Positions 1 through 7,114 of a DNA stretch of 9,549 nt are shown piece after piece. This DNA is from a bacterium. GTDB lineage: Bacteria > JAMCPX01. The notes below the pieces were generated by a model, which was not told the origin of the DNA, searched no databases, and worked only from the letters and a program-made list of their open reading frames with translations. How positions within the stretch are numbered: position 1 is the stretch's first letter; every line of letters begins with the position of its first letter. The translations under genes were made by a program, and so were the position numbers. The DNA lies in assembly GCA_021789095.1 (NCBI GenBank), contig JAJYJX010000098.1:1-9549 (forward strand). Direction: 5' to 3'.

Positions 1-58
1 TGCATACGCAAAGTACCGAGCCTTTGGTTTGTATATGACTGTTTAGACCGTTTCCCAT
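1..58 (-). CDS. 5' end of a riboswitch-controlled gene (runs off window), possibly MOSC-domain
   Basis: Only 19 codons are visible, reading MGNGLNSHIQTKGSVLCVC from an ATG at 58-56 with no stop before the window edge. An AAAGGAG ribosome binding site ends 6 bases before the ATG and forms the 3' strand of the Moco-type aptamer at 65-159, which is the main reason to believe the start. Genes behind Moco riboswitches are known to encode molybdopterin synthesis, molybdate transport, Moco enzymes or MOSC-domain proteins. The hydrophobic strand GSVLCVC near the N-terminus resembles the first strand of small MOSC proteins, but this is too little sequence to assign a function. The start is fairly sure; the product is open. 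Confidence 0.6.
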   Translation of the reverse strand, partial: MGNGLNSHIQTKGSVLCVC

Positions 59-64
59 TCTGCA

Positions 65-71
65 CTCCTTT
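65..71 (-). promoter_or_regulatory. Ribosome binding site inside riboswitch P1
   Basis: AAAGGAG lies 6 bases before the ATG at 58. It fixes that start codon and is the same strand that closes the aptamer helix with CTCC at 158-155, giving a direct on/off arrangement for translation. Confidence 0.75.
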
Positions 72-159
72 CCAAGTAGGGAGGTCAATCTGTTTCCAGA
101 CAGGCCCTATCGTCAGAATACCCATACCGCGGGGCGGCACAGGGCAGACTGATCGGAGC
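65..159 (-). ncRNA. Moco (molybdenum cofactor) type riboswitch aptamer
   Basis: On the minus strand the element opens with GCTCCG (159-154) and closes with CCTCCC...GGAAAGGAG (84-79 and 73-65), the hallmark ends of the Moco RNA motif. CTCC (158-155) pairs with GGAG (68-65) as P1. TCAGTCTG (152-145) pairs with CAGATTGA (92-85) over 8 bp with one G-T, and this stacks directly on CCCT (144-141) with AGGG (108-105). A further hairpin CCGC/GCGG (137-134 with 130-127) lies inside. A GAAA sequence (96-93) sits between TCTG and CAGA, so a GNRA-tetraloop hairpin is an alternative fold. The P1 3' strand is the ribosome binding site of the gene starting at 58, so ligand binding should block translation. 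I cannot tell the Moco form from the tungsten-cofactor variant. Confidence 0.8.
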
Positions 160-166
160 AAAAACA

Positions 167-195
167 AATCTAAATTGAAATTTATTTCATGTCAA
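167..195 (-). promoter_or_regulatory. Sigma70-like promoter of the riboswitch transcript, embedded in the trpF end
   Basis: A perfect -35 TTGACA (195-190) is followed by a 17-base spacer and a -10 TAGATT (172-167, 4 of 6 consensus). The expected start of transcription is about base 160, exactly where the aptamer begins (159). The -35 consists of the last sense codons of trpF (Leu-Asp-Met) and the trpF stop codon is in the spacer. The hexamers are identical to those of the promoter at 6958-6986. Confidence 0.7.
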
Positions 196-820
196 GGCTT
201 TCATAGAAGGACTTGCAGGATGTCCTCAGATTTCCGAACAGCAACTTTATTTTCTCTTTGGACTTTTTCCCCGGAGATATCTCTACACCGCTGGATACAT
301 CGATTGCATAAGGCCTGTATGCATTTGCTATGTCACATACATTGTCAGGCGTTATGCCTCCTGAAAGGATGAATCTGATATTGCCCGCTAGGCCCTTTAT
401 AAGGCTGTAGTCAAATCTTTGTCCCGAACCTCCGTAACCCTCTGTATGGCTATCCAGCATGACCATATCCAGCCCGGACCTGTTTACCTCTTCTATTGAA
501 GAAGCGTCCTTTATCCTGAATGCCTTTATGGCTCTCCTGCCGAGGGCGGCCACAGTTCCAGGGGGTTCACTGCCGTGGAGCTGGGCGTAATCAATACCTG
601 CCACGCTGGTAATGTCTTTTATACGTCCAATATCTTCGTCCACGAATACACCCACGATCGATACAAAAGGCGGAAGTTCTGCAATTATTTTTTTTGCACT
701 CTTAGGCTCTATGTACCTCGGACTTTTCCTATAGAACACGAAGCCAAGTGCATCGGCGCCTGCTCCGCAGGCTGCTAATGCGTCAGCCAATGATGTTATG
801 CCGCAGATTTTTACCTTCAC
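182..820 (-). CDS. trpF: Phosphoribosylanthranilate isomerase TrpF
   Basis: Converts N-(5-phosphoribosyl)anthranilate to CdRP by Amadori rearrangement, the third step from chorismate to tryptophan; cytoplasmic (beta/alpha)8 barrel. Counting from the upstream TTG at 835, the catalytic Cys is in KICGIT (9-14), the catalytic Asp is D128 in MLDS, and the phosphate-binding segments are ILSGGI (156-161) and DVSSGVE (179-185). I chose GTG at 820, which gives the usual N-terminus MKVKICGIT and has GAAGG 8 bases upstream. TTG at 835 is the alternative; it would overlap the trpB stop as TTGA, typical of translational coupling, but its best RBS (GGA) is 12 bases away. It is the last trp gene here, and its final codons carry the promoter of the next unit. 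Function is certain; the start is about even. Confidence 0.93.
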   Translation of the reverse strand: MKVKICGITSLADALAACGAGADALGFVFYRKSPRYIEPKSAKKIIAELPPFVSIVGVFVDEDIGRIKDITSVAGIDYAQLHGSEPPGTVAALGRRAIKAFRIKDASSIEEVNRSGLDMVMLDSHTEGYGGSGQRFDYSLIKGLAGNIRFILSGGITPDNVCDIANAYRPYAIDVSSGVEISPGKKSKEKIKLLFGNLRTSCKSFYESLDMK

Positions 821-831
821 ATTACCGGCCT

Positions 832-2181
832 TCAAATGACAGGCAGGTCCTTTAAAGACTTTTTGATTTCCGCTTCGGGATATTCATAATCCTGGAGTTT
901 ACCGCGCAGGAAGCTGTCGTATGCGCTGAGGTCGAAGTGCCCGTGTCCGCTGAGGTTGAACAGTATTACCTTTTCTTTGCCTTCTTCCTTTGCCTTTTTT
1001 GCCTCGTCTATTGCGCCGAGTATGGCATGTGCGGCTTCAGGGGCTGGTATGATGCCTTCGGTCCTTGCAAATGCGACGGCCGCCTCAAAAACAGGCAGCT
1101 GGTTATAAGCAACAGCCTCTATGATTCCTTCATTATAGAACTGGCTTACGAGCGGGGAATCACCGTGATACCTAAGCCCGCCTGCATGTATGCCGGGAGG
1201 CACAAAATTATGTCCCAGGGTATACATCTTTATGAGCGGAGTCAGGCCTGCTTCATCGCCAAAATCATAGGTATAAGGGCCTTTGGTAAGGGTAGGGCAG
1301 GACGCAGGTTCCACTGCCAATGCTCTTACCTTTTTGCCTGCAAACTTGTCCATGAGAAACGGAAATGCAATGCCGCCGAAGTTACTGCCCCCGCCGCATG
1401 AAGCTATAACAACGTCGGGGTATTCGTTCACTTTCTTTAGCTGCTCTTTTGCCTCCAGCCCTATTACGCTCTGGTGGATAAGCACATGGTTCAGGACGCT
1501 GCCGAGCGAGTAGTTTGTGTCGTTATGTGATGCCGCGTCCTCGACTGCTTCGCTTATGGCTATGCCCAAGCTTCCCGGAGATTCCGGATCCATCTCAAGG
1601 ATCTTTCTGCCTGAATTTGTCAGATCCGTGGGACTTGGATGAACATGCGCACCCCATGTCTCCATCATGATTCTTCTGTACGGTTTTTGATCATAGCTGA
1701 CCCTGACCATGTAGACATTGACCTCAAGACCGAAAAACCTGCCGGCCATTGCAAGGGCGCTGCCCCACTGGCCCGCACCTGTTTCTGTGGCAAGCCTCTT
1801 GATACCTTCCTTCTTATTGAAGTAAGCCTGCGCCACGGCAGTGTTCGGCTTATGGCTGCCGGGAGGGCTCACACTTTCATTTTTATAGTATATCCTTGCC
1901 GGTGTTTTCAGATAAGCCTCAAGATTGTGCGCCCTGAATACCGGGGTAGGCCTCCACATTGTATATACCTTCAACACCTCTTCAGGTATGTCTATCCATC
2001 TTTTGGTTGATACCTCCTGCTCTATAAGGCCCATGGGAAATATGGGCTTAAGGTCGTTCGGGCTTACGGGCTTTTTTGTTCCGGGGTGAAGCACGGGCGC
2101 CGGAGGTTTCGGCATATCTGCCATGATGTTATACCATCTTCTCGGTATTTCTGTTTCATCCAGAAGTATTTTTGTCTGCAT
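832..2181 (-). CDS. trpB: Tryptophan synthase beta chain, TrpB2 type (PLP-dependent)
   Basis: A fold-type II PLP enzyme that condenses indole with serine to give tryptophan. The Schiff-base lysine is K111 in GSHKPNTA, the catalytic Glu is E133 in ETGAGQWG, the phosphate loop is CGGGSNFGG (262-270), and S411 in SGHGHFD is placed to hold the pyridine nitrogen. The length of 449 aa, the long N-terminal extension with RRWYN and WRPTPV (in place of the TrpB1 'GRPTPL') and the HAGGLRYHG segment (332-340) mark it as the TrpB2 (TrpB-like, EC 4.2.1.122-type) subfamily rather than the roughly 400-residue TrpB1. TrpB2 proteins are often stand-alone indole users. Here it sits inside the operon, 1 base after trpC with a good GGAG (2190-2187), and no trpA is seen. 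Start ATG at 2181 is well supported. Confidence 0.95.
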   Translation of the reverse strand: MQTKILLDETEIPRRWYNIMADMPKPPAPVLHPGTKKPVSPNDLKPIFPMGLIEQEVSTKRWIDIPEEVLKVYTMWRPTPVFRAHNLEAYLKTPARIYYKNESVSPPGSHKPNTAVAQAYFNKKEGIKRLATETGAGQWGSALAMAGRFFGLEVNVYMVRVSYDQKPYRRIMMETWGAHVHPSPTDLTNSGRKILEMDPESPGSLGIAISEAVEDAASHNDTNYSLGSVLNHVLIHQSVIGLEAKEQLKKVNEYPDVVIASCGGGSNFGGIAFPFLMDKFAGKKVRALAVEPASCPTLTKGPYTYDFGDEAGLTPLIKMYTLGHNFVPPGIHAGGLRYHGDSPLVSQFYNEGIIEAVAYNQLPVFEAAVAFARTEGIIPAPEAAHAILGAIDEAKKAKEEGKEKVILFNLSGHGHFDLSAYDSFLRGKLQDYEYPEAEIKKSLKDLPVI

Positions 2182-2182
2182 T

Positions 2183-3001
2183 TTATCTCCTTTCGATAAA
2201 AGAACTTATTCTGAATTTGTCTATGAACTCTTTAAGCTTTCTTGACGGTGATTCCGCCCTCATAAAGGTCTCTCCTATGAGAAAGCCGTCTACACCGAGC
2301 TTGAGCAGCTCTGAGATTATATCGGTTGAAACTATGCCGCTCTCGGCTATCGTGTATATGTTTTCAGGGATGTGCTGGACGAGCTGTTCCACGATGCTGG
2401 TGTTAACAGAGAATGTTTCAAGGTTTCTTGAATTTATACCTATTATTTTTGAGCCTGCGTCTACCGCAGTCTTCAGTTCATTTTCATTGTGGACTTCAAC
2501 CAGCGGTTCCATCCCGAGCTTCCTTGATAGCTTGAGGTATTCGTTGATCTGCTCACCGAGCAGTTTTACTATCAACAATACAGTATCGGCACCGGCTGCC
2601 CGTGATTCGTAAACCTGAAACTCATCTATAATAAAATCCTTTCTGAGAACCGGTATATCAACGGCCTCTTTTACAGCGGTCATGTCGGAAAGGCTGCCGC
2701 CGAAATACTGTTCGTCCGTGAGCACTGACAGTGCGGATGCTCCCGCAGACGCAAAATCTTTTGCAATCTTTATGATATCAGGTTCATTGATAAGTATACC
2801 CCTGGAAGGGGACCTTCTCTTGATCTCCGCTATTATGCGCGGGGGGGCATTCAACGACAGTGCCTGTTCGAAGGAGCAGACGGGCCTTGCCGATTCAATG
2901 GTTTTCATGAAATCGTCGATTCCCGCAGCCTGCCTTTTCAGTTCCACCTCTTTTTTCTTGGCGGCGACTATGTCTGAAAGAAAGTTGACCTTGTTGTTCA
3001 T
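2183..3001 (-). CDS. trpC: Indole-3-glycerol phosphate synthase TrpC
   Basis: Closes the pyrrole ring of CdRP to give indole-3-glycerol phosphate, CO2 and water; cytoplasmic (beta/alpha)8 barrel of 272 aa, normal for a monofunctional TrpC. Visible active-site segments are [10 protein letters not shown] with K61, LRKDFI with K121, the Glu in LVEVHNE (E169), GINSRNL with N190 (most homologues have GINNR(D/N)L), and IAESGI / LIGE near the C-terminus for phosphate binding. ATG at 3001 overlaps the trpD stop as ATGA, so translation is probably coupled; AAGG lies 9 bases before the start within trpD. The product would feed a TrpA that is not encoded nearby. Confidence 0.96.
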   Translation of the reverse strand: MNNKVNFLSDIVAAKKKEVELKRQAAGIDDFMKTIESARPVCSFEQALSLNAPPRIIAEIKRRSPSRGILINEPDIIKIAKDFASAGASALSVLTDEQYFGGSLSDMTAVKEAVDIPVLRKDFIIDEFQVYESRAAGADTVLLIVKLLGEQINEYLKLSRKLGMEPLVEVHNENELKTAVDAGSKIIGINSRNLETFSVNTSIVEQLVQHIPENIYTIAESGIVSTDIISELLKLGVDGFLIGETFMRAESPSRKLKEFIDKFRISSFIERR

Positions 3002-4020
3002 TGCTTCATACCTTCTGTGCTGAACCGTTTGAATTCTTCAAGCTTCTTCATTGCTTTGCCTGAATCAATTACATTGCGCACAACGGAGATTGCATCTCTT
3101 ATATTGTCTGTCATGCCTGCAATATACAGTGCAAATGCACTGTTAAGCTCGGCAACGTTCCTGGCAGGGCCTTTGACGCCGCCGAGTACGTCCCTGAGTA
3201 TTGCTGCATTGCAACCTGCATCGCCCCCCTGCAGGGCATCTATAGAAGACAATGTATAGCCGTACTCTTCGGGATTGAAGACATACGACAGTACCTTGCC
3301 GTCCCTGAGCTCTGAAATATCGGTTGTCCCGCTTACGGTTATTTCATCTGTTCCGTCACTGCCGTGAACTACGCATGCAGAGATACTGCCAAGTTTCTTC
3401 AAAACGTACGCAATCGTTTCTGTGAGTTTTGCGTCGTATACGCCGATCAGCTGATAACGCGTACCTGCAGGATTTGTAAGAGGACCCAGCATGTTAAAGA
3501 TTGTCCTTATACCTATCTCTTTTCTCGGGCCCACGGCATACTTCATTGCCCTGTGGTACAGCGGTGCAAAAAGGAAACACATGCCTGTTTTGTTCAGCAG
3601 GTATTCTGCCCTCGCACTGTCGGTATTTATGTCTATACCAAGTGCTTCAAGCACGTCGGCGCTGCCGCTTTTGGAAGATACCGAACGGTTGCCGTGTTTT
3701 GCGACCTTGATACCTGCAGCTGCCGCAATGAATGCCGCTGCAGTGGATACATTGAATGTACCCTTTCTGTCGCCGCCGGTACCGCATGTATCTATGACGA
3801 CATCATAACCCGTGTCGACCTTCGTAGCCTTCTCCCTCATCACCTTTGCCGCACCGGTTATCTCTTCCACTGTTTCGCCTTTCATCCTCAGCGCCGTGAT
3901 GAACGATGCTATCTGTGCATCTGTCGTATTGCCCGACATGATCTCGTTCATAGCAAGTTCCATCTCACGTTCGGACAGGGATATGCCCTGTACGACTTTT
4001 TCTATGGCTTCTTTTATCAT
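2998..4020 (-). CDS. trpD: Anthranilate phosphoribosyltransferase TrpD
   Basis: Transfers phosphoribose from PRPP to anthranilate; Mg-dependent, homodimeric, cytoplasmic. The 340 aa match the usual stand-alone TrpD, with no fusion to TrpG. The PRPP-binding DTCGTGGD (77-84), NVST (90-93) and KHGNRSVSSKSGSAD (108-122) are all intact, and the anthranilate-site segment GPRKEIGIRTIFNMLGPL lies mid-protein. It starts at ATG 4020, 7 bases after the trpG stop, with only a weak ribosome binding site, so coupling to trpG is likely. Its stop overlaps the start of trpC. Confidence 0.97.
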   Translation of the reverse strand: MIKEAIEKVVQGISLSEREMELAMNEIMSGNTTDAQIASFITALRMKGETVEEITGAAKVMREKATKVDTGYDVVIDTCGTGGDRKGTFNVSTAAAFIAAAAGIKVAKHGNRSVSSKSGSADVLEALGIDINTDSARAEYLLNKTGMCFLFAPLYHRAMKYAVGPRKEIGIRTIFNMLGPLTNPAGTRYQLIGVYDAKLTETIAYVLKKLGSISACVVHGSDGTDEITVSGTTDISELRDGKVLSYVFNPEEYGYTLSSIDALQGGDAGCNAAILRDVLGGVKGPARNVAELNSAFALYIAGMTDNIRDAISVVRNVIDSGKAMKKLEEFKRFSTEGMKQ

Positions 4021-4027
4021 TGTACCA

Positions 4028-4603
4028 TCATGTAATCATATTTATAAAATTCGCAAGCATCTTTTCCCCGTCTGCCGTCAGAATCGACTCCGGGTGGAAC
4101 TGTACACCTTCAACAATAAACCGCTTGTGCCTGATCCCCATGATCTCTCCGTCTTCATTGGATTGTGCGCTTATGATAAATTCTTCGGGCAGTGTTTTCC
4201 TGTCAATGACAAGCGAATGGTACCTTGTTGCTGTTAACGGGTTGTCGAGCCCTGTAAATATTGTAAGGCCATCATGCTTTATCGTTGATGTTTTGCCGTG
4301 GTATATCCGCCCGGCCTTTACAATGTCTGCACCGAACGCATATCCCATTGCCTGGTGGCCGAGGCATACTCCAAGCATGGGATAAACGCCTGCATACTTC
4401 TTTATTGCATCGACTGATATGCCTGCGTCTGCTGGTGTTGAAGGCCCCGGTGAAATTACCATGGCACCGATACCAAGGTCCTTTATGTCTTCAACCTTTA
4501 TTGCGTCATTCCTGTATACAACGACGTCCACGCCAAGTTCTCCAAGATACTGGACAAGGTTGTAGGTGAACGAGTCGTAGTTATCTATTACGAGTATCTT
4601 CAT
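4028..4603 (-). CDS. trpG: Anthranilate synthase glutamine amidotransferase subunit TrpG
   Basis: Class I glutamine amidotransferase that supplies ammonia to TrpE. The triad is visible: nucleophile C80 in GVCLGHQ, and H170 and E172 in VQFHPES. The oxyanion region SPGPSTP (51-57) and the HGKTS motif (102-106), typical of anthranilate or aminodeoxychorismate synthase partners, are present. It has 191 aa and is separate from both TrpE and TrpD. PabA-like dual use in folate synthesis cannot be excluded from sequence alone, but its position 10 bases after trpE argues for tryptophan. AGGG sits about 9 bases before the ATG. Confidence 0.95.
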   Translation of the reverse strand: MKILVIDNYDSFTYNLVQYLGELGVDVVVYRNDAIKVEDIKDLGIGAMVISPGPSTPADAGISVDAIKKYAGVYPMLGVCLGHQAMGYAFGADIVKAGRIYHGKTSTIKHDGLTIFTGLDNPLTATRYHSLVIDRKTLPEEFIISAQSNEDGEIMGIRHKRFIVEGVQFHPESILTADGEKMLANFINMIT

Positions 4604-4613
4604 AAAATAATCC

Positions 4614-6098
4614 CTATCGTATTTCTGCCGATTTTTTCAACGCATCCATCAAAGCCTGCGCTTTTGAACGCGTCTCCAGGTATTCTTTTTCAGGAATGGA
4701 ATCATACACGATACCTGCACCTGACTGGATAGAGAGCCCTTTTTGATCAACAAATGCAGTCCTTATGGTAATGCACGTGTCCATGCTTCCTGTATAGCTT
4801 ATATAGCCGACTGCTCCTCCATAAGGTCCCCTGCTGTCCTTTTCGAGGTGTTCTATGATCTCCATTGCCTTTACCTTCGGTGCACCCGATAAAGTGCCTG
4901 CCGGGAAAACCGACTTTAATATATCTACAGCGTCCCTGCCGTCAAGTGCCGTACCGCTTACCTCGGATACTATATGCATGACATGCGAATATCTTTCTAC
5001 TATCATGAGCTCATCGACCTTTACACTTCCCGTTTTTGCAATCCTGCCGATGTCGTTCCTGGCAAGATCAACAAGCATGACATGCTCAGCCCGCTCTTTT
5101 TCGTCGGCAAGCAGTTCTCTTTCAAGGGCTGCATCTTCTTCCATGGTTTTGCCGCGCTTCCTTGTGCCGGCAATGGGTCTTATGGTGACTTTACCGTTTT
5201 CAAATCTGACAAGGACTTCGGGCGATGACCCGACAAGATACCTGTCGCCAAGGTTGAAGTAAAACATGTATGGTGAAGGATTTATAAGCCTGAGGGCTCT
5301 GTAAAAAGAGAGTAGGTTGACCTTGGAAGGGGAAAAGAACCGCTGTGATAACACTACCTGGATAATGTCCCCGTCTATGATGTGCTTTTTCCCTTTCATT
5401 ACCATTTGCTCGTATTCGCCCGGTGTCATATTTGATCTGAAGGGTTTTATTGCATATTTTCTTTCTTTTTTTACTGTTGCAACCGGCTTGCTCAGTATTG
5501 ATATGACCTTTTTAACGGAAGAAACCGCAGTACTGTATGCATGTTTTATGTTGTCGTCTTTTATAAAGGCGCTGGATAGAACGATCATGGTGTGTCTGAG
5601 ATTGTCAAAGATCACGAGTTTATCCGTGAACAGCAGGAATACATCGTCAAAATTGAGGGGTTGTTTTTTCAGGTCCGGCACTTTTTCAAATGTTTTGACA
5701 ATATCATAGCCGAAATAACCGACAGCACCCCCGACAAACCTGGGCAGGTCTTTTATAACGGCGGGCCTATATTTTTTTAGTTCTGTTTTTAGCAGTTCAA
5801 GCGGGTCCGGGACGTTACGCTGTATCTTTGTCCTGCCGTGTTCTGTTATGAAAACGTCTCCGTGCCTGACCCTGAACACGGATGACGGCTTAAAGCCGAT
5901 AAAACTGTATCTGGCCCATTTCTCGCCGCCTTCAACGCTTTCAAGAAGGAACGGGTACGGAAGATGGTTGAGCTTTAACAGCACAGAGACCGGTGTTTCA
6001 ATATCAGACAATATCTCCGTGTAAACAGGGATAATGTTTGAATGTTTTGCAAGTTCCGAGAATTCTTTATACGAGGGATGGAATATGTTCGATTGCAT
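4614..6098 (-). CDS. trpE: Anthranilate synthase component I TrpE
   Basis: Makes anthranilate from chorismate with ammonia from TrpG; first committed step of the pathway. The 494 aa carry the chorismate-binding domain with IRPIAGTR (307-314), [15 protein letters not shown] (338-352, catalytic His 339), the [13 protein letters not shown] segment (404-416) and QSGAGIV (458-464). The N-terminal [18 protein letters not shown] (51-68) contains the LLES element that binds tryptophan in feedback-inhibited TrpE, so allosteric control is expected. ATG at 6098 has no strong ribosome binding site and lies 21 bases after the TPR gene, suggesting read-through translation or coupling. PabB is less likely given the trpGDC neighbours and the LLES site. 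Confidence 0.96.
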   Translation of the reverse strand: MQSNIFHPSYKEFSELAKHSNIIPVYTEILSDIETPVSVLLKLNHLPYPFLLESVEGGEKWARYSFIGFKPSSVFRVRHGDVFITEHGRTKIQRNVPDPLELLKTELKKYRPAVIKDLPRFVGGAVGYFGYDIVKTFEKVPDLKKQPLNFDDVFLLFTDKLVIFDNLRHTMIVLSSAFIKDDNIKHAYSTAVSSVKKVISILSKPVATVKKERKYAIKPFRSNMTPGEYEQMVMKGKKHIIDGDIIQVVLSQRFFSPSKVNLLSFYRALRLINPSPYMFYFNLGDRYLVGSSPEVLVRFENGKVTIRPIAGTRKRGKTMEEDAALERELLADEKERAEHVMLVDLARNDIGRIAKTGSVKVDELMIVERYSHVMHIVSEVSGTALDGRDAVDILKSVFPAGTLSGAPKVKAMEIIEHLEKDSRGPYGGAVGYISYTGSMDTCITIRTAFVDQKGLSIQSGAGIVYDSIPEKEYLETRSKAQALMDALKKSAEIR

Positions 6099-6119
6099 TT
6101 GCGTTCATCGCAGGGATCA

Positions 6120-6929
6120 TTATTGGAGCGGCACTTCCTGCATCTGCTGGGTACCTGTGTTAGGGTTGTTCCGGGCAGGCTGGGCAGCCGGTTGTGCAGG
6201 CTGGTTTTTCTGCTGCGGCTGGGACTTTACAGCGGCCTTTAACCATTCGATAAGATTCAATACCTGCTTGCGTTTTTCCGGCGGATCATTGGTGTATTCT
6301 ATGTACCTGGTAAGTTCCGAGAGTGCACTGCGATAATCTTTCCTATGATAGTACAGTAATCCGAGATTCATGTGTGCAGGAGCAAAGCTTGGGTCCAGAG
6401 CCAATGCCTGTAAGTAATACTGCATCTCATTGTCCGAGTTGTCGTTTAAATCGCTGCCCCTGTTGTAAAGCTCTACCGCCCTTTGTTTGAAATCAGAACT
6501 TGAAGTCTGGTTTGATGCACCTGCAGACGTACCTTGCGAAGCTCCAAGCTCGGATAGCTCCTTCCTTACCTGTTGTTTTTTTGCATCGTCGTTTGAATAC
6601 ATCAGGAATTTGTTAAAGCTGCTTACTGCATCTGTGTTCATGTCCCTTTTCATATAAATAATGCCCATATTGTAATATGCAGGTGCAAAGGTCGGATCAG
6701 CTTCCACTGCCTTCTGATAGTAGGAAAGTTCCTGATCCGAATTATTGTTTAATGCGGCGCCCTTATTATACCAGTCAACCGCTGACAATGGTTTGCTTGC
6801 TTCCTGTTTTATGAGCTGCTGTGTTGCGGCATTCTCTTTTTTTTGAGATATTGGTTGTTCGGCCGCGGCATATTTGCCAAAGGCCAATAAACACATGAAA
6901 CACATAACAACCGTCAATTTACTACTCAT
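6120..6929 (-). CDS. Secreted/periplasmic TPR protein preceding trpE
   Basis: A 269-aa protein of unknown role. Residues 1-23 form a signal peptide (K4, then a hydrophobic stretch, with a likely cleavage site after the Ala run at 21-23). No convincing lipobox is seen. Two copies of an about 80-residue TPR unit follow, 50-128 and 151-230, each containing WYNKG/LYNRG, a DNSD-like turn, a YYQKA/YYLQA helix, DPTFAPAYYNMG/DPSFAPAHMNLG and a helix ending in YSND/YTND. They are joined by a Ser/Gly/Thr-rich linker and end in a Gln/Pro/Asn-rich tail (237-269). I chose ATG at 6929 because GGAGG (6938-6934) precedes it and the signal peptide starts there. The frame stays open to a TTG at 6986, but that codon lies in the -35 box. 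It is probably co-transcribed with trpE; no link to tryptophan is evident from the protein. Confidence 0.85.
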   Translation of the reverse strand: MSSKLTVVMCFMCLLAFGKYAAAEQPISQKKENAATQQLIKQEASKPLSAVDWYNKGAALNNNSDQELSYYQKAVEADPTFAPAYYNMGIIYMKRDMNTDAVSSFNKFLMYSNDDAKKQQVRKELSELGASQGTSAGASNQTSSSDFKQRAVELYNRGSDLNDNSDNEMQYYLQALALDPSFAPAHMNLGLLYYHRKDYRSALSELTRYIEYTNDPPEKRKQVLNLIEWLKAAVKSQPQQKNQPAQPAAQPARNNPNTGTQQMQEVPLQ

Positions 6930-6933
6930 ACAG

Positions 6934-6938
6934 CCTCC
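6934..6938 (-). promoter_or_regulatory. Ribosome binding site of the TPR gene
   Basis: GGAGG is 4 bases before ATG 6929. It decides the start in favour of the signal-peptide methionine and against the open upstream frame. Confidence 0.75.
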
Positions 6939-6957
6939 ATGCGAGTATTTGTATTTC

Positions 6958-6986
6958 AATCTAACAAATCCATAGGGAGTTGTCAA
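6958..6986 (-). promoter_or_regulatory. Sigma70-like promoter for the TPR-trp unit
   Basis: Perfect -35 TTGACA (6986-6981), 17-base spacer, -10 TAGATT (6963-6958). Transcription should start near 6951, leaving a leader of only about 22 bases before the TPR gene, so there is no room for an attenuator or T-box. This is the only convincing promoter I find upstream of trpE. Confidence 0.65.
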
Positions 6987-7012
6987 AATTGATGACTATA
7001 CTTGTTGGTTTT

Positions 7013-7113
7013 ACCCCGTTACACTCATTATTGAAGATAAGATTTTTTCACAGCCTAAGTTTAATATGTCATTCATATTTTGTCCGAAGATAAAAGTTTT
7101 CTGGTGTAAGGGG
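7013..7113. repeat. Nested inverted repeats with a direct repeat in the crotonase-TPR spacer
   Basis: The plus strand has ACCCCGTTACA (7013-7023) matched by TGTAAGGGGT (7104-7113), 10 bp of pairing with one bulged base, about 80 bases apart. Between them is a tight palindrome AATATG-5-CATATT (7063-7079). A direct repeat GAAGATAA occurs at 7033-7040 and 7086-7093, each followed by an A/T run. The whole lies in the 185-base spacer between the crotonase stop and the TPR start. It could be a weak terminator, a protein-binding array or chance in AT-rich DNA. Confidence 0.35.
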
Positions 7114-7114
7114 T

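Noticed and set aside
65-159. 6S RNA or T-box for the structured region after trpF
   Set aside because: There is no T-box AGGGTGG-like or antiterminator sequence and no long 6S-type hairpin. The CTCC...CCTCCC...GGAAAGGAG ends and RBS placement fit the Moco motif much better.
937-1401. A 154-codon plus-strand open frame opposite trpB
   Set aside because: Antisense shadow of trpB2, low-complexity Cys/Phe-rich translation, no start signals.
3364-4035. A 223-codon open frame on the plus strand opposite trpD
   Set aside because: It is antisense to a fully intact trpD with all motifs, is Cys/Arg-rich with no recognisable domain, and has no ribosome binding site or context.
4020-6098. pabA/pabB (folate) instead of trpG/trpE
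   Set aside because: The LLES feedback site in the large subunit and the unbroken trpE-G-D-C-B-F order support anthranilate synthase.
6930-6986. N-terminal extension of the TPR protein to a TTG at 6986
   Set aside because: The TTG is the first half of a perfect -35 TTGACA. The extension would bury the signal peptide, and the strong GGAGG serves ATG 6929.
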